Of a stretch of 64,000 nucleotides of DNA, positions 48,508 to 58,884 are shown piece by piece. This stretch comes from Mycolicibacterium sp. CBMA 247 (GTDB lineage Bacteria; Actinomycetota; Actinomycetes; Mycobacteriales; Mycobacteriaceae), in assembly GCF_009729095.1 (NCBI RefSeq), contig NZ_VTGX01000002.1, positions 806,001-870,000 of the forward strand, given 5' to 3'. Position numbers and translations under genes: made by a program. The first letter of the stretch is position 1; each line of letters begins with the position of its first letter. The notes beneath the pieces are model-generated. The model worked only from the letters and a program-made list of their open reading frames with translations, made no database searches and was not told where the DNA came from.

Positions 48508-49002
48508 CTACGGGCAGGACACTTCGAGTTCGAACGGCTTGGTCACCGGGTTCATCCCGTCCACGCCGGTCGCGTCGCCCTTGATCGTGTACTTGTTGCC
48601 GTCCTTGGTGGCTTCGGCGCTGCCGCCGGGCACGCCCGGTGTGTAGCCGAGGCTGATGCCGTCGATGTTGCCGAGTGCCAGAGCGGCCACGGACGGTTGG
48701 TCGCCCTCGCTGAGTGTGGCGCTGACGCCGCTCATGCCCTGTCCGACGGTGAGGCTGACGTTGCCTGCGACCGTGGCGCACACGACCGTGCCCTCGAGCG
48801 AGTGGTCCTTGCCGTCGATGGTGACTCGGGCGGTGCCCGTGCCGGTTGTCGCCTTGGTGTCGCCGGCCTGGACCGAGGCCGTTGCTGATGCGGTGGCCTT
48901 CGTGTCGCTGGAGGTGTCTTTCTTGTCGTTCGACGAACAGCCGGACAGGCCTGCGACGACGATCGCGGCGCCGCCGACGGCTATCAGGAACTCACGCTTC
49001 AC
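48508..49002 (-). CDS. lpqH: 19-kDa-antigen-type lipoprotein LpqH
   Basis: 164 residues from GTG 49002. The signal peptide and lipobox are VKREFLIAVGGAAIVVAGLSGC (Cys22). A Ser/Thr/Asp-rich linker (O-glycosylated in M. tuberculosis LpqH) runs to about 55. The LpqH domain begins ARVTIDGKDHSLEGTVVCAT and ends PFELEVSCP, with two cysteines forming a disulfide. It is a surface lipoprotein and TLR2 agonist in pathogens. Synteny with Rv3763 near the alkyl sulfatase is not exact here. A longer start at 49239 was rejected. Confidence 0.9.
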   Translation of the reverse strand: MKREFLIAVGGAAIVVAGLSGCSSNDKKDTSSDTKATASATASVQAGDTKATTGTGTARVTIDGKDHSLEGTVVCATVAGNVSLTVGQGMSGVSATLSEGDQPSVAALALGNIDGISLGYTPGVPGGSAEATKDGNKYTIKGDATGVDGMNPVTKPFELEVSCP

Positions 49003-49140
49003 TATGGGTCTCCTCACGGGTGTGCAGCCCGTCGTGAGTGGCGGACTGTCAGGCAGAAGTATTGGGGTTGGTGCAGGTCGTGGGCATGCGATTGGGCGAA
49101 TTGTTAGCCGTGGCGACGGGATGGTCGTAAGTTCAGCGTC

Positions 49141-50049
49141 ATGCAGACGTTGCGCACACCGGACGACCGCTTTCGTGATCTTCCTGAATTTCCTTACTTG
49201 CCAGAGTATTCCGAAATCGATGACGACGAAGGTGGTCAACTGCGAGTGGCTTGGGTGCAGGCCGGGCCCCCGGATGCCGATCCGGTGCTGTTATTGCATG
49301 GGGAACCATCTTGGTCGTTTCTCTACCGGCGGATGATCCCGGTCCTGACCGCGGCGGGCCATCGAGTCGTCTGCCCCGACCTGGTCGGCTTCGGCCGGTC
49401 GGACAAGCCTGTTCGCATCGAGGATCACAGTTACGCGCGGCACGTCGAGTGGATGAGGGCACTGGCCTTCGACGTCCTGGACCTGCGGCGCGTGACCTTG
49501 GTCTGTCAGGACTGGGGCGGCCTGATCGGACTGCGCCTGGCTGCCGAACATCCCGACCGGTTCGCCAATATCGTCGTCGCCAACACCGGGCTGCCCACCG
49601 GGGACATCCCGATGCCCGAGATCTGGTGGCAGTTCCGCACCGCCATCCAGAACCTGCCCACCATCGACGTCGGCAGGTTCGTCGCGGCCGGCTGCCGACG
49701 CCCGGTCAGTGACGAGGTCCGGGCGGCCTACGACGCCCCGTTCCCCGACGACTCCTATTGTGCGGGGCCGCGGGCGATGCCCGGTTTGGTGCCCACCGCA
49801 CCCGACGATCCGGCCTCGGCCGCCAACCGGACGGCATGGAACGTGTTGGCGGCCAGCGAGACTCCGATGCTGGTGGCGTTCAGCGACGGCGATCCGATCA
49901 CCGGTGCGATGGCCCCAATCTTCGGCCGTGAGATGCGCGGCGCACAGGGCATCGACCATCCGGTGATCGCGAACGCCGGCCATTTCCTGCAGGAAGATGC
50001 CGGGGAGGAACTCGCCGGGGCGATCGTGACCTTCCTCAGGGGCAGGTGA
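49141..50049 (+). CDS. Haloalkane dehalogenase-like alpha/beta hydrolase
   Basis: 302 residues. Oxyanion motif LLLHGEPSWSFLYRRM, nucleophile Asp124 and halide-binding Trp125 in CQDWGGLIGL, a catalytic acid candidate in AFSDGDPIT, and base His in ANAGHFLQEDAG. This set (HGEPSW, QDWGG) is that of subfamily I haloalkane dehalogenases (DhlA/DhmA/DmbB-like), which replace halogen by hydroxyl. The real substrate in mycobacteria is unknown. Flanked by two LpqH-type genes; the 3' end overlaps the second by 14 bp. Confidence 0.9.
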   Translation: MQTLRTPDDRFRDLPEFPYLPEYSEIDDDEGGQLRVAWVQAGPPDADPVLLLHGEPSWSFLYRRMIPVLTAAGHRVVCPDLVGFGRSDKPVRIEDHSYARHVEWMRALAFDVLDLRRVTLVCQDWGGLIGLRLAAEHPDRFANIVVANTGLPTGDIPMPEIWWQFRTAIQNLPTIDVGRFVAAGCRRPVSDEVRAAYDAPFPDDSYCAGPRAMPGLVPTAPDDPASAANRTAWNVLAASETPMLVAFSDGDPITGAMAPIFGREMRGAQGIDHPVIANAGHFLQEDAGEELAGAIVTFLRGR

Positions 50050-50470
50050 CGGCGATGTCGAACGGCATATCCACCGGCGTGCCCGGCTCGGCGGGATCGA
50101 TGCCCATGCCGGTGCCGGTGATCGTGTAGCTCTTGCCGTCACGCGCGGCCACCACCGGTGCGCCCGACAGGCCGGAGAGGTAGGTCAGCGACGCCCCCTC
50201 GGTGTTCACGTCGCCGATGTTCACCGACTGCACCACCGGGGCCTCGCCCTCGGTCAGCACCACGGAGGTGGGCACCTTGCCCTCGACCCCGATGGTTGTC
50301 AGTCCGTCGTTGGTCTCGCATTTGACGCTGGTGACCGGACCGGCGTCGTTGGAGCCGAAAGTGACCCGGGCCTGGCCGGATTTCCCTGACGAACCCGATT
50401 CTTGTGAGGAGCATCCGGCGATTGCGGCCAGAAACACTGCACATCCGGTGACGACGACTCCGCGGCTCAT
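50036..50470 (-). CDS. LpqH-type lipoprotein, second copy
   Basis: 144 residues from ATG 50470 (GTG 50482 possible). The lipobox is LAAIAGC (Cys20). A short Ser/Gly linker (SSQESGSSGKSGQ) leads to the LpqH domain ARVTFGSNDAGPVTSVKCET... SYTITGTGMGIDPAEPGTPV and PFDIAVTCP, with two cysteines. It is a divergent paralogue of the LpqH gene at 48508 with a shorter linker. Convergent with the dehalogenase and divergent from tgt. Confidence 0.9.
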   Translation of the reverse strand: MSRGVVVTGCAVFLAAIAGCSSQESGSSGKSGQARVTFGSNDAGPVTSVKCETNDGLTTIGVEGKVPTSVVLTEGEAPVVQSVNIGDVNTEGASLTYLSGLSGAPVVAARDGKSYTITGTGMGIDPAEPGTPVDMPFDIAVTCP

Positions 50471-50539
50471 GACCAAATTCACGTCCGCAGTATGGTCGCG
50501 TCCGCCCCCATGACGGAAATCGGACGCGCATCCGGTTGA

Positions 50540-51805
<1,266 letters not shown>

Positions 51806-51858
51806 CGCCCGCGAATCTGACCCTGCGTGGGATGTCGACGTTATCCGTCGCCATTTAG

Positions 51859-51870
51859 GCAATCTATTGC
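51859..51870. promoter_or_regulatory. Short palindrome upstream of the saccharopine-dehydrogenase-like gene
   Basis: GCAAT-CT-ATTGC lies 64 bp before the start codon. It may be an operator; no regulator is adjacent. Confidence 0.25.
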
Positions 51871-51933
51871 GGATTCAGCGTAGATAAGCGCCAATCGCGA
51901 CGAAAAACGCAGCGCGTGGGTACGGTCATGGGC

Positions 51934-53139
51934 ATGCGAATTCTGCTGGTGGGTGCGGGCGGCGTCGGCGCGGCGTTCTGTGCGATCGCGGCCCGGCGCG
52001 ATTTCTTCGATCAGATCGTGGTGTGCGACTACGAGGAGGCCCGGGCGGTCAAGGCGGTCGAGGAGGTCGGCGACCCGCGGTTCAGTGCCGCGCAGGTGGA
52101 CGCAAGCTCGGCCGACGCCGTGGCCGAGCTCGTGCGTCGGCACGCAATCACCCACGTGATGAACGCCGTCGACCCCCGGTTCGTCATGCCGATCTTCGAC
52201 GGTGCGCTGGCCGGTGGTGCCGACTACCTCGACATGGCGATGAGCCTGTCGCGCCGGCACGACGAAAAGCCCTACGAGCTGACCGGGGTCAAGCTCGGCG
52301 ACGAGCAGTTCGCCGCCGAGGACCGCTGGCAGGCGGCAGGTCGGCTGGCCCTGGTCGGCATCGGCGTCGAACCCGGGCTGTCCGATGTATTCGCGCGGTA
52401 CGCCGCTGATCATCTGTTCTCCGAGATCGATGAGCTTGGCACCCGCGACGGGGCGAACCTGACGGTCGACGGCTACGACTTCGCGCCGTCGTTCTCCATC
52501 TGGACCACGATCGAGGAATGCCTGAACCCGCCCGTCATCTGGGAGGCCGACCGGGGCTGGTTCGTCACCGAGCCGTTCAGCGAGCCGGAGACCTTCGACT
52601 TCCCCGAGGGCATCGGGCCGGTGGAGTGCGTCAACGTCGAGCACGAAGAGGTGCTGTTGATGCCGCGCTGGGTGAAATGCAAACGGGCGACGTTCAAATA
52701 CGGTCTGGGCACCGAGTTCATCGATGTACTCAAGGCGTTGCACAAGGTGGGGCTGGACCGTACCGACAAGGTTCGTGTCGGACCTGTCGAGGTGAGCCCC
52801 CGCGATGTGGTGGCCGCCTGCCTGCCCAACCCGGCGACGCTCGGCCCGCAGATGCACGGCAAGACCTGCGCGGGGCTGTGGGTGACCGGCACCGGCAAGG
52901 ACGGCAACCCGCGCTCGACGTACCTGTACCACGTGGTGGACAACCAATGGTCGATGGCCGAGTACGGTCACCAGTGCGTGGTGTGGCAGACCGCGATCAA
53001 TCCTGTTGTGGCCCTGGAGCTCCTGGCGAACGGCACCTGGAGCGGCACGGGCGTGCTCGGCCCGGAGGCGTTCGACGCGGTGCCGTTCCTGGAGCTGCTG
53101 ACAGCCTACGGATCGCCCTGGGGCATCAAGGAACTCTGA
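51934..53139 (+). CDS. Saccharopine dehydrogenase-family protein
   Basis: 401 residues from ATG 51934 (ATG 51928 and GTG 51916 also in frame). Rossmann motif MRILLVGAGGVGAAFCAIAA, then MNAVDPRFVMPIFDGALAGG and YLDMAMSLSRRHDE, as in the saccharopine/carboxynorspermidine dehydrogenase family. The C-terminal domain has EPGLSDVFARYAADHLF, a conserved E-P-G block. It probably acts on an amino acid-aldehyde condensation product or its reverse; the exact reaction is unclear. Converges with the MFS gene, with a 14-bp overlap. Confidence 0.87.
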   Translation: MRILLVGAGGVGAAFCAIAARRDFFDQIVVCDYEEARAVKAVEEVGDPRFSAAQVDASSADAVAELVRRHAITHVMNAVDPRFVMPIFDGALAGGADYLDMAMSLSRRHDEKPYELTGVKLGDEQFAAEDRWQAAGRLALVGIGVEPGLSDVFARYAADHLFSEIDELGTRDGANLTVDGYDFAPSFSIWTTIEECLNPPVIWEADRGWFVTEPFSEPETFDFPEGIGPVECVNVEHEEVLLMPRWVKCKRATFKYGLGTEFIDVLKALHKVGLDRTDKVRVGPVEVSPRDVVAACLPNPATLGPQMHGKTCAGLWVTGTGKDGNPRSTYLYHVVDNQWSMAEYGHQCVVWQTAINPVVALELLANGTWSGTGVLGPEAFDAVPFLELLTAYGSPWGIKEL

Positions 53140-54319
53140 ACCGGTTCGGCGCGGTGAGCGCCATGGCGAGGGCGATCGCCGCGGCGGTGACGGCAGCGGT
53201 AGTCGGCCACCCGAACCATCCGACGGCCGCGGCGCCGAACGCAGTGCCCACGGTTCCGCCGATGAAATACACCACCATGTAGGCACTGTTGAACCGTGCC
53301 GGCGCGGCGGGATCGATTGCCAACACCAGGCTCTGATTGGCGACTTGGGCGGCGAACAGTCCGGCGTCGAACAGTGCGAGGCAGATGAGCGTGGCCACGG
53401 TGCTCGACAGAAATGACCCGAGGGCTGCCGCCGCGAGGGCAGCGACGACGAGTCCAACCAGGATCACCCGGCGCGCACCCACGCGGTCCGTCCATGCCCC
53501 GGCGATGCGGGTGGCGACGATGCCCAGCAGACCCGCGACCGCGAACAGGCCGATCTGCTCGGCTGAATAGGAGAATGGCGGCTGGGCCAGCGCCACCGCG
53601 AGACCCGACCACACCGCACAGAACGCGAAGAACCACAACGCGCCACGGACCGCTGCCAGACGCAGCATCGGCGACCCGACGATCAGCCCGGGCAGCCCCC
53701 GCACCGTCGCCAGCAGGCTCGTGGTGACGGTGCCGTTCGCCGCCGGCAGTATGGCCAGCGCGATGAGCGCTATGGCGACACAAGTGAGCGCGAAGACGAG
53801 AAGAGTTACTCGCCAGCCGAATACCTCCGTCAGCCAGCCTCCGGCAACCCGGCCGCCGATGATGCCGGCCGAAATCCCCGCGGTCACGATACCCAGTGCG
53901 GTGGCCCGGCGCCGAACGGGCGTGAAGCGGGCCGCGACCGAACTCAGCTGCGCACCGACGGTGGATGCCGCGCCGATGACGCCGACCGCCAGGCCCAGCA
54001 GCCACGGTGTGCCGGCAGCGGCGTTGGACACCAGCGCCAGCGCCAGCACACAGAACTGCATCGCCAGTACGTATTTCGGTGGGAACCGGTCAACGAGCGG
54101 TACCAGCAGTGCCAGTCCCAGCAGATAGCCCACCGGCCCGCACGCCAGGGCCACACCAACCTGTGTCACTGAAATATCAAGAGTTCCAGCGACGTCCGCG
54201 ATGGCAGGTTGCAGGGGGTAGATGCTGGCGGTGCCGAGAGCCGCGGCAACCGCCATGAACCACACGGTCGATCGGGGCAGCGTCGCGACCTCAGCGGCCG
54301 GGGCGGGCTTCAATGTCAT
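53126..54319 (-). CDS. MFS transporter (YnfM/Ara-efflux type), 12 helices
   Basis: 397 residues from ATG 54319. Twelve hydrophobic segments; motif A-like loop after helix 2 reads PLVDRFPPKYVLA, and after helix 8 WTDRVGARRVILVG. GIVTAGISAGIIGGRVAGGW (helix 5) is typical of drug/arabinose-type exporters with the G-x3-G-x3-G antiporter motif C. It would exchange a small molecule for protons. The position between the saccharopine-type gene and an amino-acid ABC transporter may hint at amino-acid export, which is inference. Confidence 0.9.
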   Translation of the reverse strand: MTLKPAPAAEVATLPRSTVWFMAVAAALGTASIYPLQPAIADVAGTLDISVTQVGVALACGPVGYLLGLALLVPLVDRFPPKYVLAMQFCVLALALVSNAAAGTPWLLGLAVGVIGAASTVGAQLSSVAARFTPVRRRATALGIVTAGISAGIIGGRVAGGWLTEVFGWRVTLLVFALTCVAIALIALAILPAANGTVTTSLLATVRGLPGLIVGSPMLRLAAVRGALWFFAFCAVWSGLAVALAQPPFSYSAEQIGLFAVAGLLGIVATRIAGAWTDRVGARRVILVGLVVAALAAAALGSFLSSTVATLICLALFDAGLFAAQVANQSLVLAIDPAAPARFNSAYMVVYFIGGTVGTAFGAAAVGWFGWPTTAAVTAAAIALAMALTAPNRFRVP

Positions 54320-54383
54320 GCCGGTGACGCTATGAGCGCACACACCGTCGGTGCTGGCGGAAAACGGACGACGCGGTGCTGCG

Positions 54384-55148
54384 CTACAGCGGATTGAGGA
54401 TCCGCTGCAGGAACTGCCGGGTGCGTTCCTCTTTCGGGTCGCCGATCACCGCGGCGGGCGGTCCCTGCTCCAGGATCACCCCGTGGTCGGTGAACAGCAC
54501 CTGATCGGAAACCTGTTTGGCGAACTGGATTTCGTGCGTGACGATCACCAGAGTCCAGCCTTCGACAGCCAGATCCCTGATCACCGCGAGCACCTCGCCG
54601 ACCAGTTCGGGGTCCAGCGCCGAGGTCGGTTCGTCGAACAGCACCACCTTGGGTCGCAGCGCCAACGCCCGCGCGATGCCGACGCGCTGCTGCTGGCCGC
54701 CGGACAGCTGATACGGATATTGGTCGCGCTTATCAGCCAGGCCAACCTGGTCGAGCAGCTCGGTGGCCTCGGCTTCCACCTCGTCGCGCGGGCGTTTCTG
54801 CACCACCAGCGGACCTTCGGTGATGTTCTGCAGCACGGTCTTGTGCGGAAACAGGTTGTGGGACTGGAACACAAAGCCGCTCTGCGCCCGGTACCGGCGC
54901 AGCTGGTCCTTGGGCACCGGCGTGGAGAAGTCCAATTCGGTGTCGCCGACCCGGATCACGCCGGTGTCGGGCACATCGAGGGCATTGAGCGCGCGCAGCA
55001 GCGTTGTCTTACCGGAACCCGACGGACCGATGACCGTGGTCGCGCTGCCTTGCGGCACGGTGAACGACATGCCCTTGAGTACCTGAAAGTCGCCGAAGGC
55101 CTTGTGCACATCGGTGGCGACAATCCGGTCTTCGCGTTCTGTGGTCAT
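54384..55148 (-). CDS. Polar amino acid ABC transporter ATP-binding protein (GlnQ/HisP type)
   Basis: 254 residues from ATG 55148. Walker [10 protein letters not shown] (about 39-47), Q-loop [17 protein letters not shown], signature LSGGQQQR, Walker [16 protein letters not shown] and switch [14 protein letters not shown]. This is the amino-acid subfamily. It partners the fused binding-protein/permease upstream, whose stop overlaps this start (ATGA). Substrate unknown; the binding domain suggests a polar amino acid or cystine. Confidence 0.94.
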   Translation of the reverse strand: MTTEREDRIVATDVHKAFGDFQVLKGMSFTVPQGSATTVIGPSGSGKTTLLRALNALDVPDTGVIRVGDTELDFSTPVPKDQLRRYRAQSGFVFQSHNLFPHKTVLQNITEGPLVVQKRPRDEVEAEATELLDQVGLADKRDQYPYQLSGGQQQRVGIARALALRPKVVLFDEPTSALDPELVGEVLAVIRDLAVEGWTLVIVTHEIQFAKQVSDQVLFTDHGVILEQGPPAAVIGDPKEERTRQFLQRILNPL

Positions 55149-56620
55149 CGCGCAATGTGCCTTTCCAATCGGCGCTCCAGGCGACTCTGGCCGAACGACA
55201 GCACCAGGCAGATCACCCAGTAGTAGATCGCGGCCGTGCCGTAGAGGGCGAAGAATTCGAACGTCGGTGCCGCGATGATCTGCGCCTGCCGCAACAGCTC
55301 GGTCACCAAGATGGTCGACGCCAGGGAAGTGTCCTTGACCAGTGAGATCAGGGTGTTCGACAGCGGCGGTACCGCCACCCGGGCAGCCTGCGGCAGGATG
55401 ATGCGCCGCAGCGTGCCGGTGTAGTTCAGCCCGATCGTCTCGGCCGCCTCCCACTGCCCCTTCGGGATGCTCTGGATTGCCGAGCGAATGATCTCGGCCG
55501 CATAGCCGCCGACGTTGAGGCTGAACGCGATCACCGCGGCGGGGAACGGGTCGATCTTCACCCCGAACTCGGGCAGCGCGAAGAACACGATGAACAACTG
55601 CACCAGCAGCGGAGTCCCGCGGATGATCGAGATGTAGAACCGGGCGATGTTGCTCAGCACCACATTCGACGACAGCCGGGCCAGCGCCACCGCCAATGCG
55701 ATGACCAGGCCGATGACGAAGCTGATGATCGTCAACGGAATGGTCATCGTCAGGGCTGCCTTGGCCAGCGGCCACAGGTTGTCGGCGATCAGCTGCCCCG
55801 TAGAACGCGCAGCGGGCGCGCCTTCGGCAGCCTCGGGTGCACCGGACGCGTTGGCCTTGAGGTACTTCTGCGAGATGGCGGCCAAGGTCCCGTCGGCGCG
55901 CAGTTCGTCGAGGGCAGTGTTGAGTTCGGGCAGCAGGCCGCTGTTCTTTCGGGCCGCAAAGCCCTGTTCGCTCTTCTCGCCCACGGTGCCCGCGATCTTC
56001 ACCGACTTGTCGTTCGTCTCGGCCAGATACGCGTACACCGCGATGCTGTCGTTGACCACGACGTCGACGCGTCCCTGGTTGAGCAGGGTGATGGCCTGCG
56101 AGAAGCCCTCGACGGTCTCGACCCTGGCACCGGCCTTACGGGCGATCTGCGACCAGTTACTGGTGGCGTTCTCCGCGGCGACCTTGCCCGACAGATCGTC
56201 GAGCGAGCTGATCGAGTTGTCGTCGGCGCGGGTGACGATCACGCCCTCGCCGACCGAGTACGGCTGGGAGAGGTCGTACTTGGCTTGCCGTTCCGGCGTG
56301 ATCGTGACTTCGTTGGCCACCACGTCGAACCTGTTCGCCTCCAGCGCGGCGAAGATCGAATCCCATGGTGTCTCGACGAATTCGACTCTGACGCCGAGTT
56401 TGTCGGCGACCGCGCGGGCGACGTCGACGTCGTAGCCGACGAGTTGACCGGTGGCGGCGTCGTGGTAGCTGAACGGGGAATACACCCCTTCGGTGCCGAC
56501 CCGGATCACACCGGCCGATTTCAGCGGTTCGTCGGTGTGAGCGGCTTTGCCTCCGCAAGCGGTCATCAGTACCGCGACTATCAAGAGGAGTCCCAGCAGC
56601 GGAATTCGTCGGGAGCGCAC
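55145..56620 (-). CDS. Amino acid ABC transporter: lipoprotein binding domain fused to permease
   Basis: 491 residues from GTG 56620. The lipobox is LMTACGG (Cys22). Residues ~35-260 form a SBP_bac_3 binding domain ([55 protein letters not shown]). After a linker ([15 protein letters not shown]), residues ~280-485 form a His/Glu/Gln/Arg-type permease with the EAA loop [24 protein letters not shown]. Usually these are separate proteins. The binding domain would be tethered outside by both a lipid and the permease. Confidence 0.93.
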   Translation of the reverse strand: MRSRRIPLLGLLLIVAVLMTACGGKAAHTDEPLKSAGVIRVGTEGVYSPFSYHDAATGQLVGYDVDVARAVADKLGVRVEFVETPWDSIFAALEANRFDVVANEVTITPERQAKYDLSQPYSVGEGVIVTRADDNSISSLDDLSGKVAAENATSNWSQIARKAGARVETVEGFSQAITLLNQGRVDVVVNDSIAVYAYLAETNDKSVKIAGTVGEKSEQGFAARKNSGLLPELNTALDELRADGTLAAISQKYLKANASGAPEAAEGAPAARSTGQLIADNLWPLAKAALTMTIPLTIISFVIGLVIALAVALARLSSNVVLSNIARFYISIIRGTPLLVQLFIVFFALPEFGVKIDPFPAAVIAFSLNVGGYAAEIIRSAIQSIPKGQWEAAETIGLNYTGTLRRIILPQAARVAVPPLSNTLISLVKDTSLASTILVTELLRQAQIIAAPTFEFFALYGTAAIYYWVICLVLSFGQSRLERRLERHIAR

Positions 56621-56664
56621 GGCCGGACGCTAACAGGGGTATGGAACGTTCTGCACGTTTCTGC

Positions 56665-57546
56665 TCAGCCCGGCTGGTATATCCACGGTTGCCGCGGTAG
56701 GTGAGCCGGATCGAACTGGGCCAACAGTTCCTGCAGCGACGCCGACGGCCAGCCCAGTGACACGCTGATCTGCTCCAGCGCACGTTCGACGCCGATCTCG
56801 GCCAGGGTGACCGCCCCGTCACGTTTGGCCAGCCGGGCACCGTCGGAGTTGAGAACCAGCGGCACATGCGCGTAGATCGGTTCCGGATAGCCCAGCAGCC
56901 GGGCCAGGTACGCCTGGCGCGGGGAGGAACTCAACAGGTCGTCTCCGCGCACCACCTGGTCGACGCCGCCGGCGGCATCGTCGACCACCACCGCCAGGTT
57001 GTAGGCGGGCACCCCGTCGCCGCGCCGCACCACGAAGTCGTCGATGATCCCGGTGTAACTGCCGTGCAGCAGGTCGGTGACGGTGCCGACGAACGTGTCG
57101 GTGCGCAACCGCAGCGCGGGCGGGCGGCCGATCTCAGCGCGGCGCTGCGCGCGCTCGGCCTCCGTCAATTCCCGGCAGGTGCCCGGGTACGCGCCTTCGG
57201 GGGCGTGCGGGGCCCGCGGCGCCTGGGCGATATCTCTTCGGCTGCAATAGCATTCGTACAGCAGGCCGCGCTCGGACAACTCGACGATCACCGCGTCGTA
57301 GTGGTCCCGATGGCCCGATTGCCATTGCGCGGGCTCATCCCAGGTCAGCCCGATCGCGGCCAGATCCTCGACCTGGCGGTGTCCGATCTCAGCGAATGTG
57401 CGGTCATCGAGATCCTCGACCCGCAGCAGGAACCGCCGCTCGGTGGACCGGGCGAACAACCAGGCCAGCACCGCGGTGCGCAGGTTGCCGATGTGCAGGT
57501 CGGCCGACGGGCTCGGCGCGAACCGCCCGGCCGGGGCGTGGCTCAC
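56665..57546 (-). CDS. gluQ: Glutamyl-queuosine tRNA(Asp) synthetase
   Basis: 293 residues. Class I catalytic domain of glutamyl-tRNA synthetase without the anticodon-binding half, the mark of GluQRS. HIGH-type motif PSPSADLHIGNLRTA (12-26), KMSKS-type motif ARLAKRDGAV, and zinc ligands in YECYCSRRDI and AYPGTCREL. It attaches glutamate to queuosine at position 34 of tRNA-Asp. Consistent with tgt 5 kb upstream. Divergent from the carboxylesterase gene. Confidence 0.93.
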   Translation of the reverse strand: MSHAPAGRFAPSPSADLHIGNLRTAVLAWLFARSTERRFLLRVEDLDDRTFAEIGHRQVEDLAAIGLTWDEPAQWQSGHRDHYDAVIVELSERGLLYECYCSRRDIAQAPRAPHAPEGAYPGTCRELTEAERAQRRAEIGRPPALRLRTDTFVGTVTDLLHGSYTGIIDDFVVRRGDGVPAYNLAVVVDDAAGGVDQVVRGDDLLSSSPRQAYLARLLGYPEPIYAHVPLVLNSDGARLAKRDGAVTLAEIGVERALEQISVSLGWPSASLQELLAQFDPAHLPRQPWIYQPG

Positions 57547-57601
57547 GCCTGCAATCTAGCCCGGTGCACCGCCGTGGGGCGGGGCCGCTAACGTCGGGGG
57601 C

Positions 57602-58867
57602 ATGACTGAGCGGCGCATCAGCGGCGGGGTGATCCGGGTCGAGGAACACGACGGGTTGGTGCGCGCGCGGGGCATTCCCTATGGCAGCGCGGCGCGGTTC
57701 CAGCCGTCACAGCCGGCTTCGTGGTCCGGGGTGTTGGACGCGACCCGGCCGGGTGCCGCGTGCCCGCAGCGGCCGTCGCGGCTGGCGTGGGTGACGGGCG
57801 CGGTGCTCGACGGCCTGTCGACGAGCGAGGACTGCCTGGTCGTGACCGTCACCGCTCCCGCAGACGCCGACGGTCTGCCGGTGATGGTGTGGTTCCACGG
57901 CGGCGCGTATGTGGCCGGTAGCGGCGAATCGGCCAAGTACGACGCGGGCCGGCTGGTCCGTGACGGCGACGTGGTCGTGGTGAACGTCAGCTACCGGCTG
58001 GGCATCTTCGGCTATCTGGCCCCACCGGATGCCGGGGGCGAGGACAACCTCGGCCTGCGGGACCAGATCCTGGCGTTGCGCTGGGTGCGGGACAACATCG
58101 CCGCGTTCGGCGGTGACCCCGCAAATGTGACCGCGTTCGGTCAATCGGCGGGCGGGCACTCGGTGTGGTCGCTGATGTTGTCCGACGAGGCCGAGGGCCT
58201 GTTCCACCGCGCCATCGCGCAGAGCGCCCCGCTGGGGCTGGGCGACGACCGCGATGCCCTGGTGCGGGCCATGCGCGAGGCGATGGCGACGTCCCTGGGG
58301 CCGGTGAGTCCGGCCGAGGCGACGGTTGAGCAGCTGCTGCAGGCCGAGGCCGAGGCGGTGGCCGCGGCTCAACCGTTCGGTCTGCTCGGCGGTTTGCCGT
58401 TCGCGCCGCTGCTGGGCCGTCGGCCGTCGCCCGACGCCGCCGATGTACCTGACCGGATCGCCGACGCCGCCGGACGCATCGAACTGCTGGTCGGCTACAC
58501 GCGTGAGGACGCCGCGCCCTTCGCGGCCATGTTCGGCCAGGCCGCCGGCGGGGAGGCGACCGAAGCACTGACGAAACTGATCTTCGGTGCCCCCACAGAG
58601 GAACTGGCCGCCACCTGGACTAGGCACGGCGGTCGCGCGGTCGACTACCGCTTCGACTGGACCCCGGAGTCGGCCCCGCTCGGTGCCTGCCACTGCATGG
58701 AACTGCCGTTCCTGTTCGGGTCGGCGCAGGCCTGGTCGGACGCCGAGATGCTGGGCCCGGCGCGCACCATCGACAAGAAGCTGGGGCTCGAACTGCGCAC
58801 CCGCTGGACTCAATTCGCCCACCACGGGGTCGAATCCCTGCCCGCCGGGCCGCTGGTGTTCGGCTAG
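57602..58867 (+). CDS. Type B carboxylesterase
   Basis: 421 residues, short for the family (usually ~500). The oxyanion motif is VMVWFHGGAYVAGSG, the nucleophile Ser is in AFGQSAGGHSVW (GxSxG), and the catalytic His is in GACHCMELPFLFG. The acid is probably in the GYTREDAAPF region. Hydrolyses esters, probably of xenobiotics or lipids. No signal peptide. Divergent from gluQ by 55 bp and converges on the deacetylase gene. Confidence 0.92.
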   Translation: MTERRISGGVIRVEEHDGLVRARGIPYGSAARFQPSQPASWSGVLDATRPGAACPQRPSRLAWVTGAVLDGLSTSEDCLVVTVTAPADADGLPVMVWFHGGAYVAGSGESAKYDAGRLVRDGDVVVVNVSYRLGIFGYLAPPDAGGEDNLGLRDQILALRWVRDNIAAFGGDPANVTAFGQSAGGHSVWSLMLSDEAEGLFHRAIAQSAPLGLGDDRDALVRAMREAMATSLGPVSPAEATVEQLLQAEAEAVAAAQPFGLLGGLPFAPLLGRRPSPDAADVPDRIADAAGRIELLVGYTREDAAPFAAMFGQAAGGEATEALTKLIFGAPTEELAATWTRHGGRAVDYRFDWTPESAPLGACHCMELPFLFGSAQAWSDAEMLGPARTIDKKLGLELRTRWTQFAHHGVESLPAGPLVFG

Positions 58868-58884
58868 TCCGGGCGCTGCTGGGC

